Positions 11,601-22,903 of a stretch of 64,000 nucleotides of DNA are shown here, one piece after another (positions within the stretch are counted from its first letter, which is position 1; each line of letters begins with the position of its first letter). The notes under the pieces are model-generated. The model searched no databases and was not told the DNA's origin. It worked only from the letters and a program-made list of their open reading frames with translations. The translations under genes and the position numbers were made by a program. Source of the stretch: Enoplosus armatus (taxonomy: Eukaryota > Chordata > Actinopteri > Centrarchiformes > Enoplosidae); assembly GCF_043641665.1 (NCBI RefSeq), contig NC_092192.1:22478978-22542977 (forward strand), given 5' to 3'.

Positions 11601-14600
11601 ATACTCATGACGGCAAATTATCCCCTCAGGTGGGACCCTGTACCAGCCGGTTGCCATGGTGACATCGCAAGGGCAAGTGTTAACGCAGGCGCTGCCGCCG
11701 GGAACCATCCAAATCCAGAACTCACAGGTAAAGCTCTCCGACCGCTGATGCTTTGGCCGACGCATGTGCTCCCTTCCCTGCGCCCTCACCCCCAACTTTA
11801 AATGTGTTATTATTAAAAGGGCCTCTTTACATCTCACAGAAATCCCCCACAGGCGCCTTTTCATAACCACCCCCCCCCCTGCTGACAGACAAAATGGAAA
11901 TTGTTTATTCCCATGATGTTTCGGTTGCTTACACGATAGTCAGGTTTGACTACGAATGGAAGTGATGCGAGGACATGCGTTTGAGACTGGCTTCATTTAT
12001 GCTGTGATCACGTGATTCACGCAGATGCAGGAAATAAAACTCAAGGTTAGAACACACGGTTCACGCTTTCACAATTTGAGAAAAGCAAGAGCGGAGCATG
12101 ATGGAATTATTGTGGGCAGAAAATATTATTGCCACAAACGTTTTATCTACTTTCCATCAAAGGCTGTGGAGCAGTCAAACCTCCGCGAATGCTTGGCGTC
12201 GTTTTTTTTCTTTTCGTTTTGACACGGGGACACATTTGTGGTTTCAATATTTCCTTTTCTTTCCATCTCAAAAAGGCTTCTGCAGTTGTTTCAGGTTTAT
12301 ATTCGGGACACTCGCCGTATCCTTCGTCTTTCAGGGTTAGGTTGTTGTGGAGATGAACGAGCCTCATGCCCGTTCCTAGTAATCAATTACGAATCAACTC
12401 CGGGAATGACGCCTTCAGAGCATCTCCAGTTTCAAAGAGTATGGATTCGAGCAGTAGTTATGAAAAGGGACAAAGCGTCGTGTAGATTAGAGCTAAAGGC
12501 TGCTGTCAATAGCTTAGGAAAGCTGCTCACAGTGAATGTTTTATGTTAGTTAGCTGAGCTGCACGGTTGAAGGCCAAAAGCAATATTATTGACAACAAAG
12601 AGCCAAAGCGGTTTCCCTGAAGTTGTGCTTTAAACCTAACCGACTGTAAGGCAACAACAGCTCATCACAGCTGAATATAGACTCTAACCATAACGTATGA
12701 AAAATGTTTTGCAACAGGAACATCCTGTAACTTACGTGTTGACGCGTAAGGTCGCTGCCTTCACGCGAGTCTGTCGTTGGCAGAAGCGTTGGCAATGTTT
12801 TTACGGTAGTTAGCGTCATTGATGTAAAAGGTTCAGAAACACTTTGCTTCCACTTTTGTCGACCGTTACTGAAGTGTAACTCATTTACAGGCGGCGGCGG
12901 TTGTGCATGTAAGATGGCCCAAGCATCTTTATCAGGGTTAATGTTTTTTGTTGTTGTTGTTGTTGTTGTTGTTTATATAACCACGTTATTTGTTGAGCCA
13001 CGAGTGAGATTGGCATATCCAATCCTGAAATATGCAACGGAAGACAATGAAATGATTTTCCTTTTTGCATCTAATTCTGCTCTTGAGAGGGAGAGCCTGT
13101 GAGAAAATGAACTTGTAACTAGTTTTAGAGCCACAAAACCGCAATCCCAGTGGGTGGGCGATTAGAATTCAGAACTGCAGATCGAATTTAGGTGGAATTT
13201 AAATTCATTTTATAATCACTTGCCTTTCCTGGAACATATGCATGACTCAGAAAAGCACCGGGCTAGGGAGATTGAACGTATCACCGGCGAGGCCCGTCTT
13301 TGTCTGGCCTTGGCCGGTCTCAGCCCTTGCCTGTAGATATAAATAAAAACTGGGAGCAGGGGAGTTGGAACAGTGCTTCGTGTGCTGCAGCAGCAGCGGC
13401 GGCAGCCTGAAGAGCGGCTCAGTTTCAGGCAGGTAATTCTGTGCTTGACAGTCAGAGGAGGCCTCGGTGAGTAGTCGCGACCCAGCTGAGCCAGAGTGCT
13501 ACATGTGGGCTGGGAATTGAACGCGGCCCCGTCGCTACTTTGCCGACAAGCCCGGAGTAATCACACTCTCGGAGCTCGGTGTCGCCAATTAATTCAACCA
13601 TCGCCTTCCCCCGGAACACACGCGCTCCCAGGGCTGAGGGGGGTGGGGGGGGGGGGGGGGTGGTGGTGGATAAGAGGAGTGTTATCCACGTGACATCCAG
13701 CTGCAACTGTAATGAGACTGTGTATTTATGGACATTGTGTGTTAAGGGGGTGGGGTTTGCCTGTTATTTATCTCCAATATTCTTTCCACTACTACGCTCC
13801 GCATAAAATGAATCAATTTTATATTCTTTAGCAGACTTGTGTTTTTTATTTATTCATGCATTTTGTCCTGCATGCTTATGCATATGAAATTTTCATATGG
13901 ATGCTCCCCTCTGAAGTATTTAGCCTCCACAAAACGGGCAAAAAACGACTCCAAGTCGCTGCTACTGCTTGATACAATGACAATAAAAGGCTGTAAAGAT
14001 TTGTCTCATATTATATATTACATATTTATGAACAAGCAGGCAGTAAAAAAACAAACAAAAAAAAACAGCGTGCGGAGTGATTCAGTACATGTGTGCCGTA
14101 CACGTCTTTATGTAGTGTGTGAATATGAAGTATAGCTCTTTGCAGAGTCAAAGAGGGTTTGGTAATGGTTGCCGTTGAGGGCCCATTGTGTTTCATATTA
14201 TCTGCCTCAGAGCGCACACACACACACACACATTTATCTCCACAATGAAATGAACACCCCCATATTGCACTATAGTGTACACACACAGACGCACACATAA
14301 CTTACATTCTTTCTCTGGGGAATCTGGGAAGAACCTTTGGCCATAACCAATACGTTCCTAATCCCACACGTTACTCTAACACCCTGAAATGAACCAAAAC
14401 CAAGTTTTAGTCAGTTTTAGTTTAGTAAAACTTAATAGTTTAACAATTGGGCGGGACATGTATATTTACATGTTATTGTCAACAAATCCCATGAAAAGCA
14501 CAAAACCAACAATGTGTTAGTCTGTCTCTCAATACCTACCCAGCTTCTAGCACTGAGCCCCAATCCCCAATCCCATTGGTTCCTACTGAAGACATAAATC

Positions 14601-15272
14601 TTTTGGGTGGCCAGTCCTGAGGCTTCCAGGGGACTCCTGGCTTTCACCACATGACATCATAAGTCTTCGAGCTGAAGAACTTTTCCCTCCCAAGACTCTC
14701 CGGTTGTTCCTTTGGCTCCGTGTCTTTAGCACGTTTCTACAGGGCAGGGGTGCTAACCCTTTAAGCCCAACCCTCGTCCTGTCTCCTCCAGGCCACGGCG
14801 GACTTATTGAAAAGACATAAATGCTCACAATAGATAGTTAGTAAAAGTAATTTCCTTACACAGATGGCCACTGTTGTTTTTTTTTTTTAGCAAATGTCAC
14901 TCAAACTGGAGGAAATACTTAATGTGTTAGGGACTATTTTCAGCAGTGGATTAATCCACATAGTTAGTAAAATAATTTCATTGTTGGTTTGAGTTTTTTT
15001 ATGGGATTTGATGCTAACAAGAAAAATATAGCATATCACTAGACTTCTCATTTAAAACCCTGGAGCCTTACCTAATATGTTCTTTAAACTAGAACATCCA
15101 AACCATTTATCAACCTTAACTCAACCTCGACTGCAACAACAGAAATGATCTGAACGTGTCGGCCAAAAATCCCCCCATGACATCCATCACAACCCTAAAT
15201 GTCCTTATAAAGAATGATGGAGTCTCAAGAGTCAGTCCTCACAAGTACAGCTTAGCCAGACCAAACACATGG

Positions 15273-15310
<38 letters not shown>

Positions 15311-15629
15311 ACACACATCCATAAAGACACCGCAGGCTGCCAAAAACTGTCAATACTCTGTGAGCATCTCCTCCTTCAGCATTCGTACTGCAAACAATAA
15401 CATCTGAATAATGATTTCTCACTGAGCACAAAGGCAGGCTTAGGTCAACACAAATGAAAAAGTAAGACAAACACGGTCACACTTTATAGCGGCTCCTCAC
15501 TAATTTAGCACCAAACTGTGAAATCCAAACTTCTGACGGCGGGCTTGCCTGACCTTTGAACTCACCACCGAAGCACCAAACAGACTGCTGACCCTCTTGT
15601 GCTTCCACATAGTCAAGGGTGCTGCTTTT

Positions 15630-15673
<44 letters not shown>

Positions 15674-16040
15674 AAGTATCATTACTCAAATTCAGTTACC
15701 ATGGTGACACTTGAGGAGGTGTTTCTGCCCTTGCCACTGAAAGAAAAGAAAAAAAAGAAAAAAGATAGGTAATTGGTAGTCTCCCTTTGTTTCCGTGGCA
15801 ACAATAACTAAGCCCTATACCATCCACTCCTCCCCCCCCCCCCTTTTTCTTTTCTTCCTGTCTCTTCCCTTCCTGGTGTTTATTGTAAAGGTAAACGTGG
15901 ATCTGTCGTCCCTGTTGGACAGCGAAGACAAGAAGTCCAAGAATAAGAGGGGGGTCTTGCCCAAGCATGCCACCAACATCATGCGCTCGTGGCTCTTTCA
16001 GCATCTCATGGTGAGGCAGCGATGGAGGTCTAGTGTGTCT

Positions 16041-16080
<40 letters not shown>

Positions 16081-18053
16081 ATGAATCTGAAACGGTCATT
16101 TGTCGGCCTTTTCAAGGGAAGTAGGTGAAGACGGGTGATGTGTGGGGTGTGTGTGTGTGTGTGTGGAGACGAAACTAGTTGAAGGAGGAGGTTTAGGTTC
16201 AGTGTTCAGAGGTTTCATCTGTTGGTTTTGGACAGTCAGTCAAACGAAATAAATCGGAGTGATAATGTTTTTTAAAAAAAAAAAAATGAGACGCCGCTTC
16301 TTCCCTTCTTTCAGCACCCGTACCCAACAGAGGACGAGAAGAGGCAGATTGCAGCACAAACGAATCTAACCCTTTTGCAAGTGAACAACTGGTAAGACGC
16401 TGTCCTCATGTGCACACGTAGACAGAAAGGCATCGCTTTCATATTGCTGCGGTGGAAACATGACCGGAGGCTTCGGACGAAATTGAACCGGGATGTGCTG
16501 GAGCCGCCCCGGCACATTGCTGGCGCTGTGGCGCCATCTCCTGGACGTTTGGATCAAGCACGCCTGAGACCAAATTGTTCACTCTTCCTTTATGCTTTTG
16601 TTCTCAAGAAACAGGAGTTTTTTTTGGGGGGGATTGAAGTAAAGTGACGGTTTGAAAGAGCAGAATTTACTACTTTGTTCGACCCTTTTATCCACTGATG
16701 GTCTGAGGTGAAAGATGTTTGTTAAAGATAGTATTTTGAAAAGTTGGTTTCTGATGATTTATAATTCACTGTATTCACTGCTGTAAAATAATGAGGGTAT
16801 GTTTGTTTTTTGTGCACTTGGTATCCATGGTGATATATAAGTCACATGACTGATCAGTGGACTGCATATAAGGAAATAACCCCTCTGATAAAAGCAAGAG
16901 ATTTGGTGAATAGTTTTGGAGTGGGCTGTGTTGTACATTCACTCCCCCCCAAAGGTCTTCTGGTGTTGTTCCCTATTACAAAATATTTTACCCACAAAGC
17001 CCTTTAACTGACCAAGCTTGTCCATATCAATAATATTACACTGGAAGTCTTCTAAAACGACGCGTATCTTGTCCCTTTCTCGTTCTCGCAGGTTCATAAA
17101 CGCTCGCCGGCGTATCCTCCAGCCTATGCTGGACGCCAGCAACCCAGACCCGGCTCCCAAAGCAAAGAAGATGAAGTCCCAGCACCGTCCGACACAGCGC
17201 TTCTGGCCCGACTCCATTGTGGCCGGAGTTCTGCAGACGCACAGATCTCAAACGGGAAACAACTCAGACAGTACGCCCGCACTCGCATTTCCAGAAAGAA
17301 TAGAAAATACAAACACAGCCCCATGTTGTTGCTCCTAAGTTCCTAAATTGTCCATGCCTAATGACTAGGTACCACTATTGGCTCTTTTTCTTTTATTTAT
17401 GTGAGAGGACGTGAGTCAAAACCCTTGAATAAAATGAGCATTTCTTCCTACGAGAACAATAAGTTGGATCTGAGTGTGTATTTAGAAGTTTTAAAGTATT
17501 GGTTAGAGAGTAATAGATAAAGAAATCACGGTAACAGTCACCCAGGGGAAAAGGCCCACCTTGGGTCCCAGGTGTCTGTCCCTGTATTGGGATGTTCTTC
17601 TGTCTAGTTTTCACTCTGGAGCTAATTTTTTACCATGTTTGCCTGAAAGCAGATTTTGATAAATACTACCTAGGTGCACAATGGAAAATGCAGAATTCTG
17701 ACTGATCTGATCTGTTACCGGGTTCATAATTGCGTGCCACCTCCTAACCCCCCCCCCCTCTGTTTCCCTGCCTCCCCTCAGACCCGCTGAGCATGGACAG
17801 CCTCCAGTCGCTGTCGTCAGACTCGGCCACCCTGGCCATGCAGCAAGCCATGCTGGGGGCCGACGACTCCATGGACGGCACCGAGGAGGAGGACGAGGAG
17901 GAGGAGGAGGAGGAGGAGGAGGAAGGGATGGACGAGGAGGAGGAGGAGGAAGAGGAGGACGGAGAGGAGGAAAACGACAGGGGGAGGCAGATGTCCAGCG
18001 TGGGAGGAGGGAGGAGAGATCTGAGCATGGAGCACAGAGAGGAACTGGAGTAG
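5466..18053 (+). CDS. pknox2: Homeobox protein PKNOX2 (PREP2), 3' eight coding exons; 5' end outside view
   Basis: Eight exons at 5466-5637, 8989-9174, 9339-9474, 11630-11727, 15891-16010, 16315-16391, 17092-17270 and 17782-18053 join in one frame into 412 residues plus stop. Every intron obeys GT-AG. Exons 1-2 hold the MEIS/PKNOX N-terminal domain ([40 protein letters not shown]), which in this family binds PBX partners. Exons 5-7 hold a TALE homeodomain with the PYP three-residue loop and the recognition-helix WFINARRR. The tail after [16 protein letters not shown] is highly acidic, as in PKNOX2 and unlike PKNOX1, and this chose the paralogue. The product is a nuclear DNA-binding cofactor of PBX/HOX proteins. 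Mammalian PKNOX2 is about 470 aa, so some 75 N-terminal residues are missing; the first visible exon begins mid-codon. Confidence 0.95.
5659..5690. repeat. TG microsatellite beside a pknox2 donor
   Basis: About 16 GT units start about 20 bp after the donor of the first visible exon. Confidence 0.9.
7055..7355 (+). repeat. Dispersed repeat (copy with partner on opposite strand at 38.5 kb)
   Basis: Blocks such as CCTGTACTTGGTGGGTGG, GAGCAGATGACCTGCTGGGG, GTGACATCACAACCTTACG and GGCACAGTGTCTGAATACGG occur in the same order, reverse-complemented, at about 38,470-38,725. The family looks like a non-autonomous element of about 270-300 bp. Confidence 0.75.
8325..8674 (+). repeat. Dispersed fish repeat (Ile-free, CACTTTGGTCC / TTTGTCCAATAC family)
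   Basis: It begins near CACTTTGGTCCAC and contains GATGAATCCTAATAAC, CACTTTGTCCAATACTTTGG and AGCCTCACAAAGC. The same ordered blocks occur at 51,761-52,150. I recognise this as a very common interspersed repeat of perciform fish genomes, with the name not recalled. Confidence 0.65.
8989..9174 (+). CDS. pknox2: pknox2 exon: second half of MEIS/PKNOX N-terminal domain
   Basis: The 186-nt, phase-0 exon begins [18 protein letters not shown] after CCCCATCAG and ends NMQQ before GTCAGT. It contains the helical [20 protein letters not shown] block and the conserved [12 protein letters not shown]. The in-frame ATG at the exon start is internal to the protein and is not a translation start. Confidence 0.95.
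9339..9474 (+). CDS. pknox2: pknox2 exon: linker
   Basis: The 136-nt exon sits only 164 bp after the previous one. It is flanked by CCCCCAG and GTAAGC. It encodes a Ser/Thr-rich linker with [15 protein letters not shown] and [10 protein letters not shown], matching the PKNOX2 linker between the MEIS domain and the homeodomain. It ends with one base of a split glycine codon. Confidence 0.92.
9475..11629 (+). other. pknox2 intron containing a relic LINE
   Basis: The intron holds the decayed reverse-transcriptase fragment at 10,270-10,945. The rest (9475-10,270 and 10,945-11,629) shows only AT-rich sequence, poly-T runs and no gene. Confidence 0.7.
10270..10945 (+). mobile_element. Relic non-LTR retrotransposon (RT fragment and 3' end)
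   Basis: Near 10,281-10,310 the + strand reads [14 protein letters not shown], the YADD catalytic box of a non-LTR reverse transcriptase. Near 10,625-10,705 it reads a degenerate version of the downstream LDFCNSL block. The segment closes with GTAAAGCACTTTGTAATTGC and GTGCTATAAATAAAGG, as in Rex1/L2-type fish LINE 3' ends. Frameshifts and stops separate the blocks, so it is non-functional. Confidence 0.7.
11630..11727 (+). CDS. pknox2: pknox2 exon: Gln-rich linker
   Basis: The 98-nt exon after CCCCTCAG encodes [20 protein letters not shown] and IQIQNSQ and stops at GTAAAG. The repeated Val/Gln pattern is typical of the PKNOX linker. The downstream intron (11,728-15,890) is the largest in the visible part of the gene. 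Confidence 0.92.
13338..13432 (+). promoter_or_regulatory. Possible internal promoter and noncoding first exon (speculative)
   Basis: TATAAATA at 13,338-13,345 is followed at typical start-site distance by GC-rich, CAG/CGG-rich sequence that ends CAG before GTAATT at 13,433, a usable splice donor. The position, upstream of the homeodomain exons, would suit an alternative pknox2 transcript lacking the MEIS domain. Nothing in the sequence proves transcription. Confidence 0.2.
15274..15317. repeat. CA microsatellite in pknox2 intron
   Basis: About 20 CA units with one interrupting G. Confidence 0.9.
15634..15670. repeat. AT dinucleotide microsatellite
   Basis: A run of alternating A and T of about 37 bases lies in the intron 220 bp upstream of the first homeodomain exon. 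Confidence 0.9.
15891..16010 (+). CDS. pknox2: pknox2 exon: homeodomain helix 1
   Basis: The 120-nt exon encodes [20 protein letters not shown], then [20 protein letters not shown], which is the N-terminal arm and first helix of the TALE homeodomain. The acceptor is TTGTAAAG. The donor GTGAGG is followed closely by a long TG repeat (16,042-16,078). Confidence 0.95.
16042..16078. repeat. TG microsatellite next to a pknox2 splice donor
   Basis: About 18 TG units begin roughly 30 bp after the donor at 16,011. A second shorter TG tract follows at about 16,146-16,164, inside the same 304-bp intron. Confidence 0.9.
16315..16391 (+). CDS. pknox2: pknox2 exon: TALE loop and helix 2
   Basis: The 77-nt exon encodes [20 protein letters not shown] and LQVNNW. 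It includes the PYP insertion that defines TALE homeodomains and half of the codon for the recognition-helix Trp. The donor is GTAAGA. Confidence 0.96.
17092..17270 (+). CDS. pknox2: pknox2 exon: homeodomain recognition helix and C-terminal linker
   Basis: The exon completes the Trp codon and continues [20 protein letters not shown], the DNA-contacting helix 3, with the usual Asn and Arg residues. It is followed by a basic [20 protein letters not shown] segment. It ends in phase 1 before GTACGC. Confidence 0.95.
17782..18053 (+). CDS. pknox2: pknox2 terminal coding exon: SSDSAT motif and acidic tail
   Basis: This exon follows a CCCCTCAG acceptor. It encodes [20 protein letters not shown], then an Asp/Glu tract of about 35 residues from DNA made of GAG/GAC/GAA triplets (about 17,880-17,965), and ends HREELE-stop at 18,051-18,053. 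The acidic tail identifies PKNOX2. The GAG-rich DNA is a likely length-polymorphic trinucleotide tract. Confidence 0.95.
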
Positions 18054-20030
18054 TCGGATCGAGGGAAAGACTATAGGAACTTTGACTTTTGACCTCACAC
18101 ACTCAGCTGGGATGACTCTAATGCTAAGTGACTCTTTGGGAGCATTGAAGGGCATATTAGGTTGTCTCCAAACTCACCAGAGACTCTCCTGCAGAGCCAC
18201 CGCGGAGTCCAACCAGACACGGCGATCACCATGACAATGACCGCGGAGGACGGATATTAGTTTAACGACGAATATGTGTTGTTGCATTTTAATATAGTAT
18301 ATTCTCATGCAGTGAGCTCTTGAAATATTTGGATAGTAGCACTTTTTTTTTTCTTTTCTTCTTTCTTTTTTTTTTACACTCTAAAACTCTTGTTATTTGT
18401 GGAGAGAAATGGCACAGGAAGTTGAAAGGCTGAAAGGATTAATGCCAGTTTTAAAAGAAAAAAAAACAAAAAAAAAAACAAACAAACAAAAAAAAGTAGA
18501 CGATTCCGTTGGATGCTTTTCAGAGAGCCGTGACATTCTGAGGCTGTTTTTGAATTCAGGTTACAGTGAACTGAAAACGCCGGACAGGAGAATGAGGAGT
18601 CCTGAGTGATTGCACATGCATCAAAAGACTAAAAAAAAAAAAAAAAAATCTTTGCACAGTGAGAATAGAAGTTTTGACTGTATGTGTAAAACGACTACTC
18701 AATCGAATGTAATCTGCCCAAATATGTTGGCACCACGAAATCACTTACGGAAACACTTCTTTTTTTTTTTTTAAACTTCATTTCACGTTGACCGAAAGTA
18801 CGCTCAAGTTTTCAAACGGACTGTCTTTTAACTTTACAGCGAACGTGTCATTTCGCTTCCTATAATTAGAGCGAGGAGCCCAAAAAAAAACAACAAAAAA
18901 AACAAAAATATAAAATATTTGCTGTCCAAATATCTGCAGAAGTGACTGTACGTGTTGGCTTCCACTGCTGGGACGTCGTCCACGCCTTTTAAAATGACCC
19001 ATAGCTTCTCAGGTCGAACAACACTCTCAATTCGGCATGCCTCTTCCTCACGATGCGCAACGCTCCACTCATTGCTGCAGCGGACTTTTTTCGAGCATGA
19101 CTTTTTGAAACTTAGTTGTTTTTTTTTTCCCCCCCTTCTTCTTATCCCATGAGCAAAAAAAATCGTAAAAAAAAAAACTGTAGTAAACTGGTGTATACTG
19201 ACTGCACATATAGTATGTATATCGGATTTTTCACGTTTGCATTCTGGTGTTGACGGTTTGCATATTTATTCAAATTTATTTTTGTGTGGCTCGCAGAGGG
19301 TGGGGCTCAAGGAACAACGCGACAATGACAGCTGCTTATGCATATACTGTAGGATCTTCGCAGACTTTCTGCACACGGCTATTGCATTAGCTGGTGGCCA
19401 CGCACATACTTGACTTCGACCATCAACTCTTAGAAAAACTGCTTGTGTATTTTTTATTTTTCTTTTGTGACCTTGGGCGGCGCAAAGTGTCCCGCCCCCA
19501 CATCTCCACGTCGAGAGTTCTCACACAGAGAGGGAGGCAGCCGAGGACAGAGCCAATGTCATTTACATGACGCAACTTTTTTTCAAGGAAGGAGACGATT
19601 TTGAGGAAAACGAGAGAGAAAGAGAGAGAGAAAAAACAAAAAAAAAAAAAAAAAAAAACCCTCAGTAGTAAACGTCTCTTTAAATTTTATGTGAAGGATT
19701 TTGAAGAAACTGTGAAACAATTTCAGCTCTCTGTTTTGTACAAAAATGGAGTTGCTCGTTTCTAATGTGAAGATGTCTAGAAAAAGAAAAAAAAACATGT
19801 TATATTGAATGTTCTGATTGTTCATTGTGAAGTATGTTGCTCATTGATATTCTTTTCCTCGATTGCTTTTTCCTTTTTTCTTTTTTTCTTTTTTCTTTTT
19901 TTTAAATGGATCTTCCAGAGCAAGTGACAGACAAATAGGGAATATTTCTATTCATTTGTACTCTTTGTTGTCATAATCTATTGTGTTTCAATAGACCAAT
20001 TTTAATAATTAAAAACATGGTAAAGGTACC
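18054..20030 (+). other. pknox2: Probable pknox2 3' UTR
   Basis: The sequence after the stop codon has no gene and is rich in A and T homopolymers (for example 18,631-18,648 and 19,637-19,659). A canonical AATAAA is not obvious; an AATTAAA-type variant near 20,006 is the best candidate end that I see. The length of the UTR is therefore inferred, not shown. Confidence 0.4.
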
Positions 20031-22029
20031 GATGTGAGCGTTTCCGCATGTGTTTGGACTCAGCAAACAAAACCCAGGGCCGCAGATTTCGTTTCCAGTT
20101 TGACTCTCTGAGACTATTTGAAGACGAAAAGACACCCTAAGACAATTAATGAGCACTGCTCCCTCCTACACACATCTAAGCCAGGATCACAATAGAGCAA
20201 GACTTATGTGTGTGTGTGTGACACTCCCCCCCCCCCCCCCGCCCCGGGCTTAATTGTAACACGTTTCCAGATTACAGAGTTAGCAGTCTAAATATTGGTT
20301 TAACTTCCCCCATTTTCCTGTCACATGTGTTGTCTCCCACCCACTGGTTACTGCTCCAGCCTGTGATTTAGCGTGCTGGAAGACGCCCACCCCAAGCACC
20401 CCCATAAAAGAACCCAACAGAGCGCTCAACCGCGGGGGTTTCAACTTCTGAAATGTGGATTCTGCTCCCTCTGAGTAATCACTGGTAATCACTCCTGTGG
20501 GTGTTTGCCAGCACGAGCCGCACTGTGTTGAGTTTTTTTTAACACGGCATGTACGCTTGCGTTGTTTCCTGCCCCTCTAAAAAAAAAAAAAAAAAAAAAA
20601 AAAAGTTCTCGCACGTGGGCGGGAAATCCAAAATTATACGAGTGGATCTGATGGTGTGAGAGTGCGGGCATCGCAGCATTCCTCCCATGATTACTCCACG
20701 CAGGACCCCCTGTGCAGCAGAGGAGCCAGCGGCTTACTGTCCGAACGGCAAGAACACGTGGGCTAAACATAATCACCTATCAGCCGCTGCGGTAGGCGTT
20801 CCAATTCGTCACGGGGTGGCATCAGCTGCACCAGCGGGGTTCAATTATTTCTTTTGAATGCGACACTTCATGGTCGGCTGAGCTGTATCTATTTTCTTCC
20901 ACGCGCGTATGTGGAAATGCGATGTACAAGATGGGTCAGGGGTTACCAAAACCTTGCTCGACTGGCCGCGACGCAATGCAGCGACATCAGGCAAAAACCT
21001 GTGGAGGCCAAATTAAATACACGCGAGGGCCCATTCCCGGGAGGTCGCTTGAAATGTGACACGAATGCCATATCTTGCTGTTGACCTGGTACTCTTTGGG
21101 AACAAAACAGAAGTATCGTGAACGTCGTGACCTGCAAAAGTTCCTGGTGCCTGAAACAAGATGCCCCCAAAACACAGAGCTGCCTCCGGTCTAAGCGCCA
21201 CCAAACAAGACAAACGGTCACGTATCTATCCAACAACTCCTCATACCGGAGACAAAACGGGCTGTTTTGTCCTTACCTACCGACCCTGTTTCCTCTGATC
21301 CTTCTGAAGATTATTGGGTTTTTTTGGCGAACAAAACCATCTCCCGACGTCTGCAGACACTCGGCTTCACGGAGAATTTCAGCATCTTTCAGCTCATTAT
21401 TTGGGTTCGTACAGCTTTACTTTCGCTAACTGCCCGTGTCCGGCAGACAGAAGAAGTCGCTGGCGAACACAGTGGAGCATTTAGCAGCTAAAGAGCCAGA
21501 TATTTCCCTCAGGAGTTAAGTGGAAAACAAAACCAAAAAAAAAAACAGAGCTGAAGGAGAGAGAATGTCGGACACAAACACGATGATTTTACACTGATTT
21601 TAAAAAGGTGATAACGTGTCAGTCTTAGTGCATACAGCTCGTGTCTGCCGCTGCCACCCGATTTGTCAAACTCAAGCCCTGGATCCGCTTCAGCCGAACA
21701 TGAAAAGAACCATGACTGTGGATTTTGTCCCCCATCGCTGACACGTGGGTCAGGTTAGAAGGGGGTCGCTTCGCAAGCTGTTTTTCTACTGTTTTCGAAC
21801 AGATCTTTCAGGCACAAATGACCGATGCTACTCTTTTTCTGGTGGAAAACAACCATCCGTCACACTGAACTCCATTAAAGATGCAGTGCAGCCCAGTGCA
21901 GCGGCCAAACGCTAAAATGTTTGACTTGTGCTCCACACTTTCAGATTCAGAAACACCACGGTGGAGTTCTTCCCGTGAATCCACAGAGCTCCTGGACAGT
22001 CAGATTCACTCAATCGAATGGATCATCTG

Positions 22030-22030
<1 letters not shown>

Positions 22031-22062
<32 letters not shown>
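22031..22062. repeat. CA microsatellite upstream of panx3
   Basis: About 15 CA units, 215 bp before the longer CA tract. Confidence 0.9.
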
Positions 22063-22069
<7 letters not shown>

Positions 22070-22271
22070 TGTACTGCAAAGGTCACAAACATGACCAGTC
22101 CCCGTTGTGTGGTACTGTATCCCAACTAGCAGCAGCTCTGAGGCTGAAGCGCCGGTAAAAATAGTCTCGGAATGACAGAGGCTGAAAAAGCCACTGGCGG
22201 TGGTTCGCTTGTTTGAAGTGGGGCCACAGCCACGGTACGGTGCCTCACAGTGCGGACAACCCAGAGAAACA

Positions 22272-22274
<3 letters not shown>

Positions 22275-22338
<64 letters not shown>
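22275..22338. repeat. Long CA microsatellite
   Basis: About 32 uninterrupted CA units make this the longest dinucleotide repeat in the window. It lies about 570 bp upstream of the panx3 start codon. Confidence 0.95.
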
Positions 22339-22903
22339 CTGCGTGGCCCAGTGTTGGGTACTGGAGGTCTGCTGCAGTCAGTGCCATCTGGGCGCCTACA
22401 TGCTCTCAGATGTCCTCTCTGTAATTAGAGCCAGACCCGGCTCGGCCTGGTCCAGCCCAGATCCAACCTCTCATTTGCTGGGGCCCTCCCTGAATACTTA
22501 AAGGAGCTTTCCAACACCGGGCAGGCCCTGAGAAGAACTCTTTGGCTCTGCAAACATATTTTTCTAATAGTGTCTCCGTAGAAAGCTGGAAGACTTAAGG
22601 TGAGTTAGTTTCAGCTTTCATCATTTGTTGCAAGACGTTTCCTTGGAATAATGTCAATTGCCTTTCTGATTGAATTTCCTCCTAATTGGAAAAGCGATCC
22701 ACCTCTCTGGAAGCCTTCTTACCGCAGATTTACTGGCATTTCTGCTTTATCGTATCACACATAGTGACAGGGGAGATAAGATCGGTCACGAGTCGGACTT
22801 GTACTCGCAGCACTGAGAGCGCGCCGTATCTTCCCTTCCTACTTGACTGTGTCAAAAAAAATAAAAAATAAACCTATTTCTTATCACCGGGTAGGCGCTC
22901 AAA

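Larger units (their letters stand above)
11728..15890 (+). other. Largest visible pknox2 intron
   Basis: No coding exon is recognised. It contains a GTT repeat (12,945-12,972), a TATA-like site followed by a short GC-rich exon-like stretch (13,338-13,432), a 16-G run (13,645-13,660), CA repeats (14,215-14,231; 15,274-15,317) and an AT repeat (about 15,634-15,670). The remainder is unassigned. Confidence 0.65.
20031..22903. other. Intergenic region between pknox2 and panx3
   Basis: No coding exon is recognised. It contains a C run near 20,227, a 26-base poly-A at 20,579-20,604, and two long CA repeats (22,031-22,062 and 22,275-22,338). Because panx3 starts at 22,904, its promoter and any 5' UTR exon should lie here, but I cannot point to a clear core promoter. 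Confidence 0.6.

Noticed and set aside
14430..14830. Possible dispersed repeat with a GAAGACATAAAT motif occurring twice in related form
   Set aside because: Only a short shared motif is visible (near 14,588 and 14,810); there is no second full copy in the window to define it.
17611..18155. Minus-strand open frames rich in Pro, Ser or Leu opposite the last pknox2 exon
   Set aside because: They are antisense readings of the GAG-rich acidic-tail exon.
22031..22387. Open frames encoding long Cys-Val or Thr-His runs
   Set aside because: They are translations of CA/TG microsatellites. The same pattern occurs at 5,400-5,800, 15,252-15,470, 15,696-16,124, 30,410-30,622 and 41,792-42,176.
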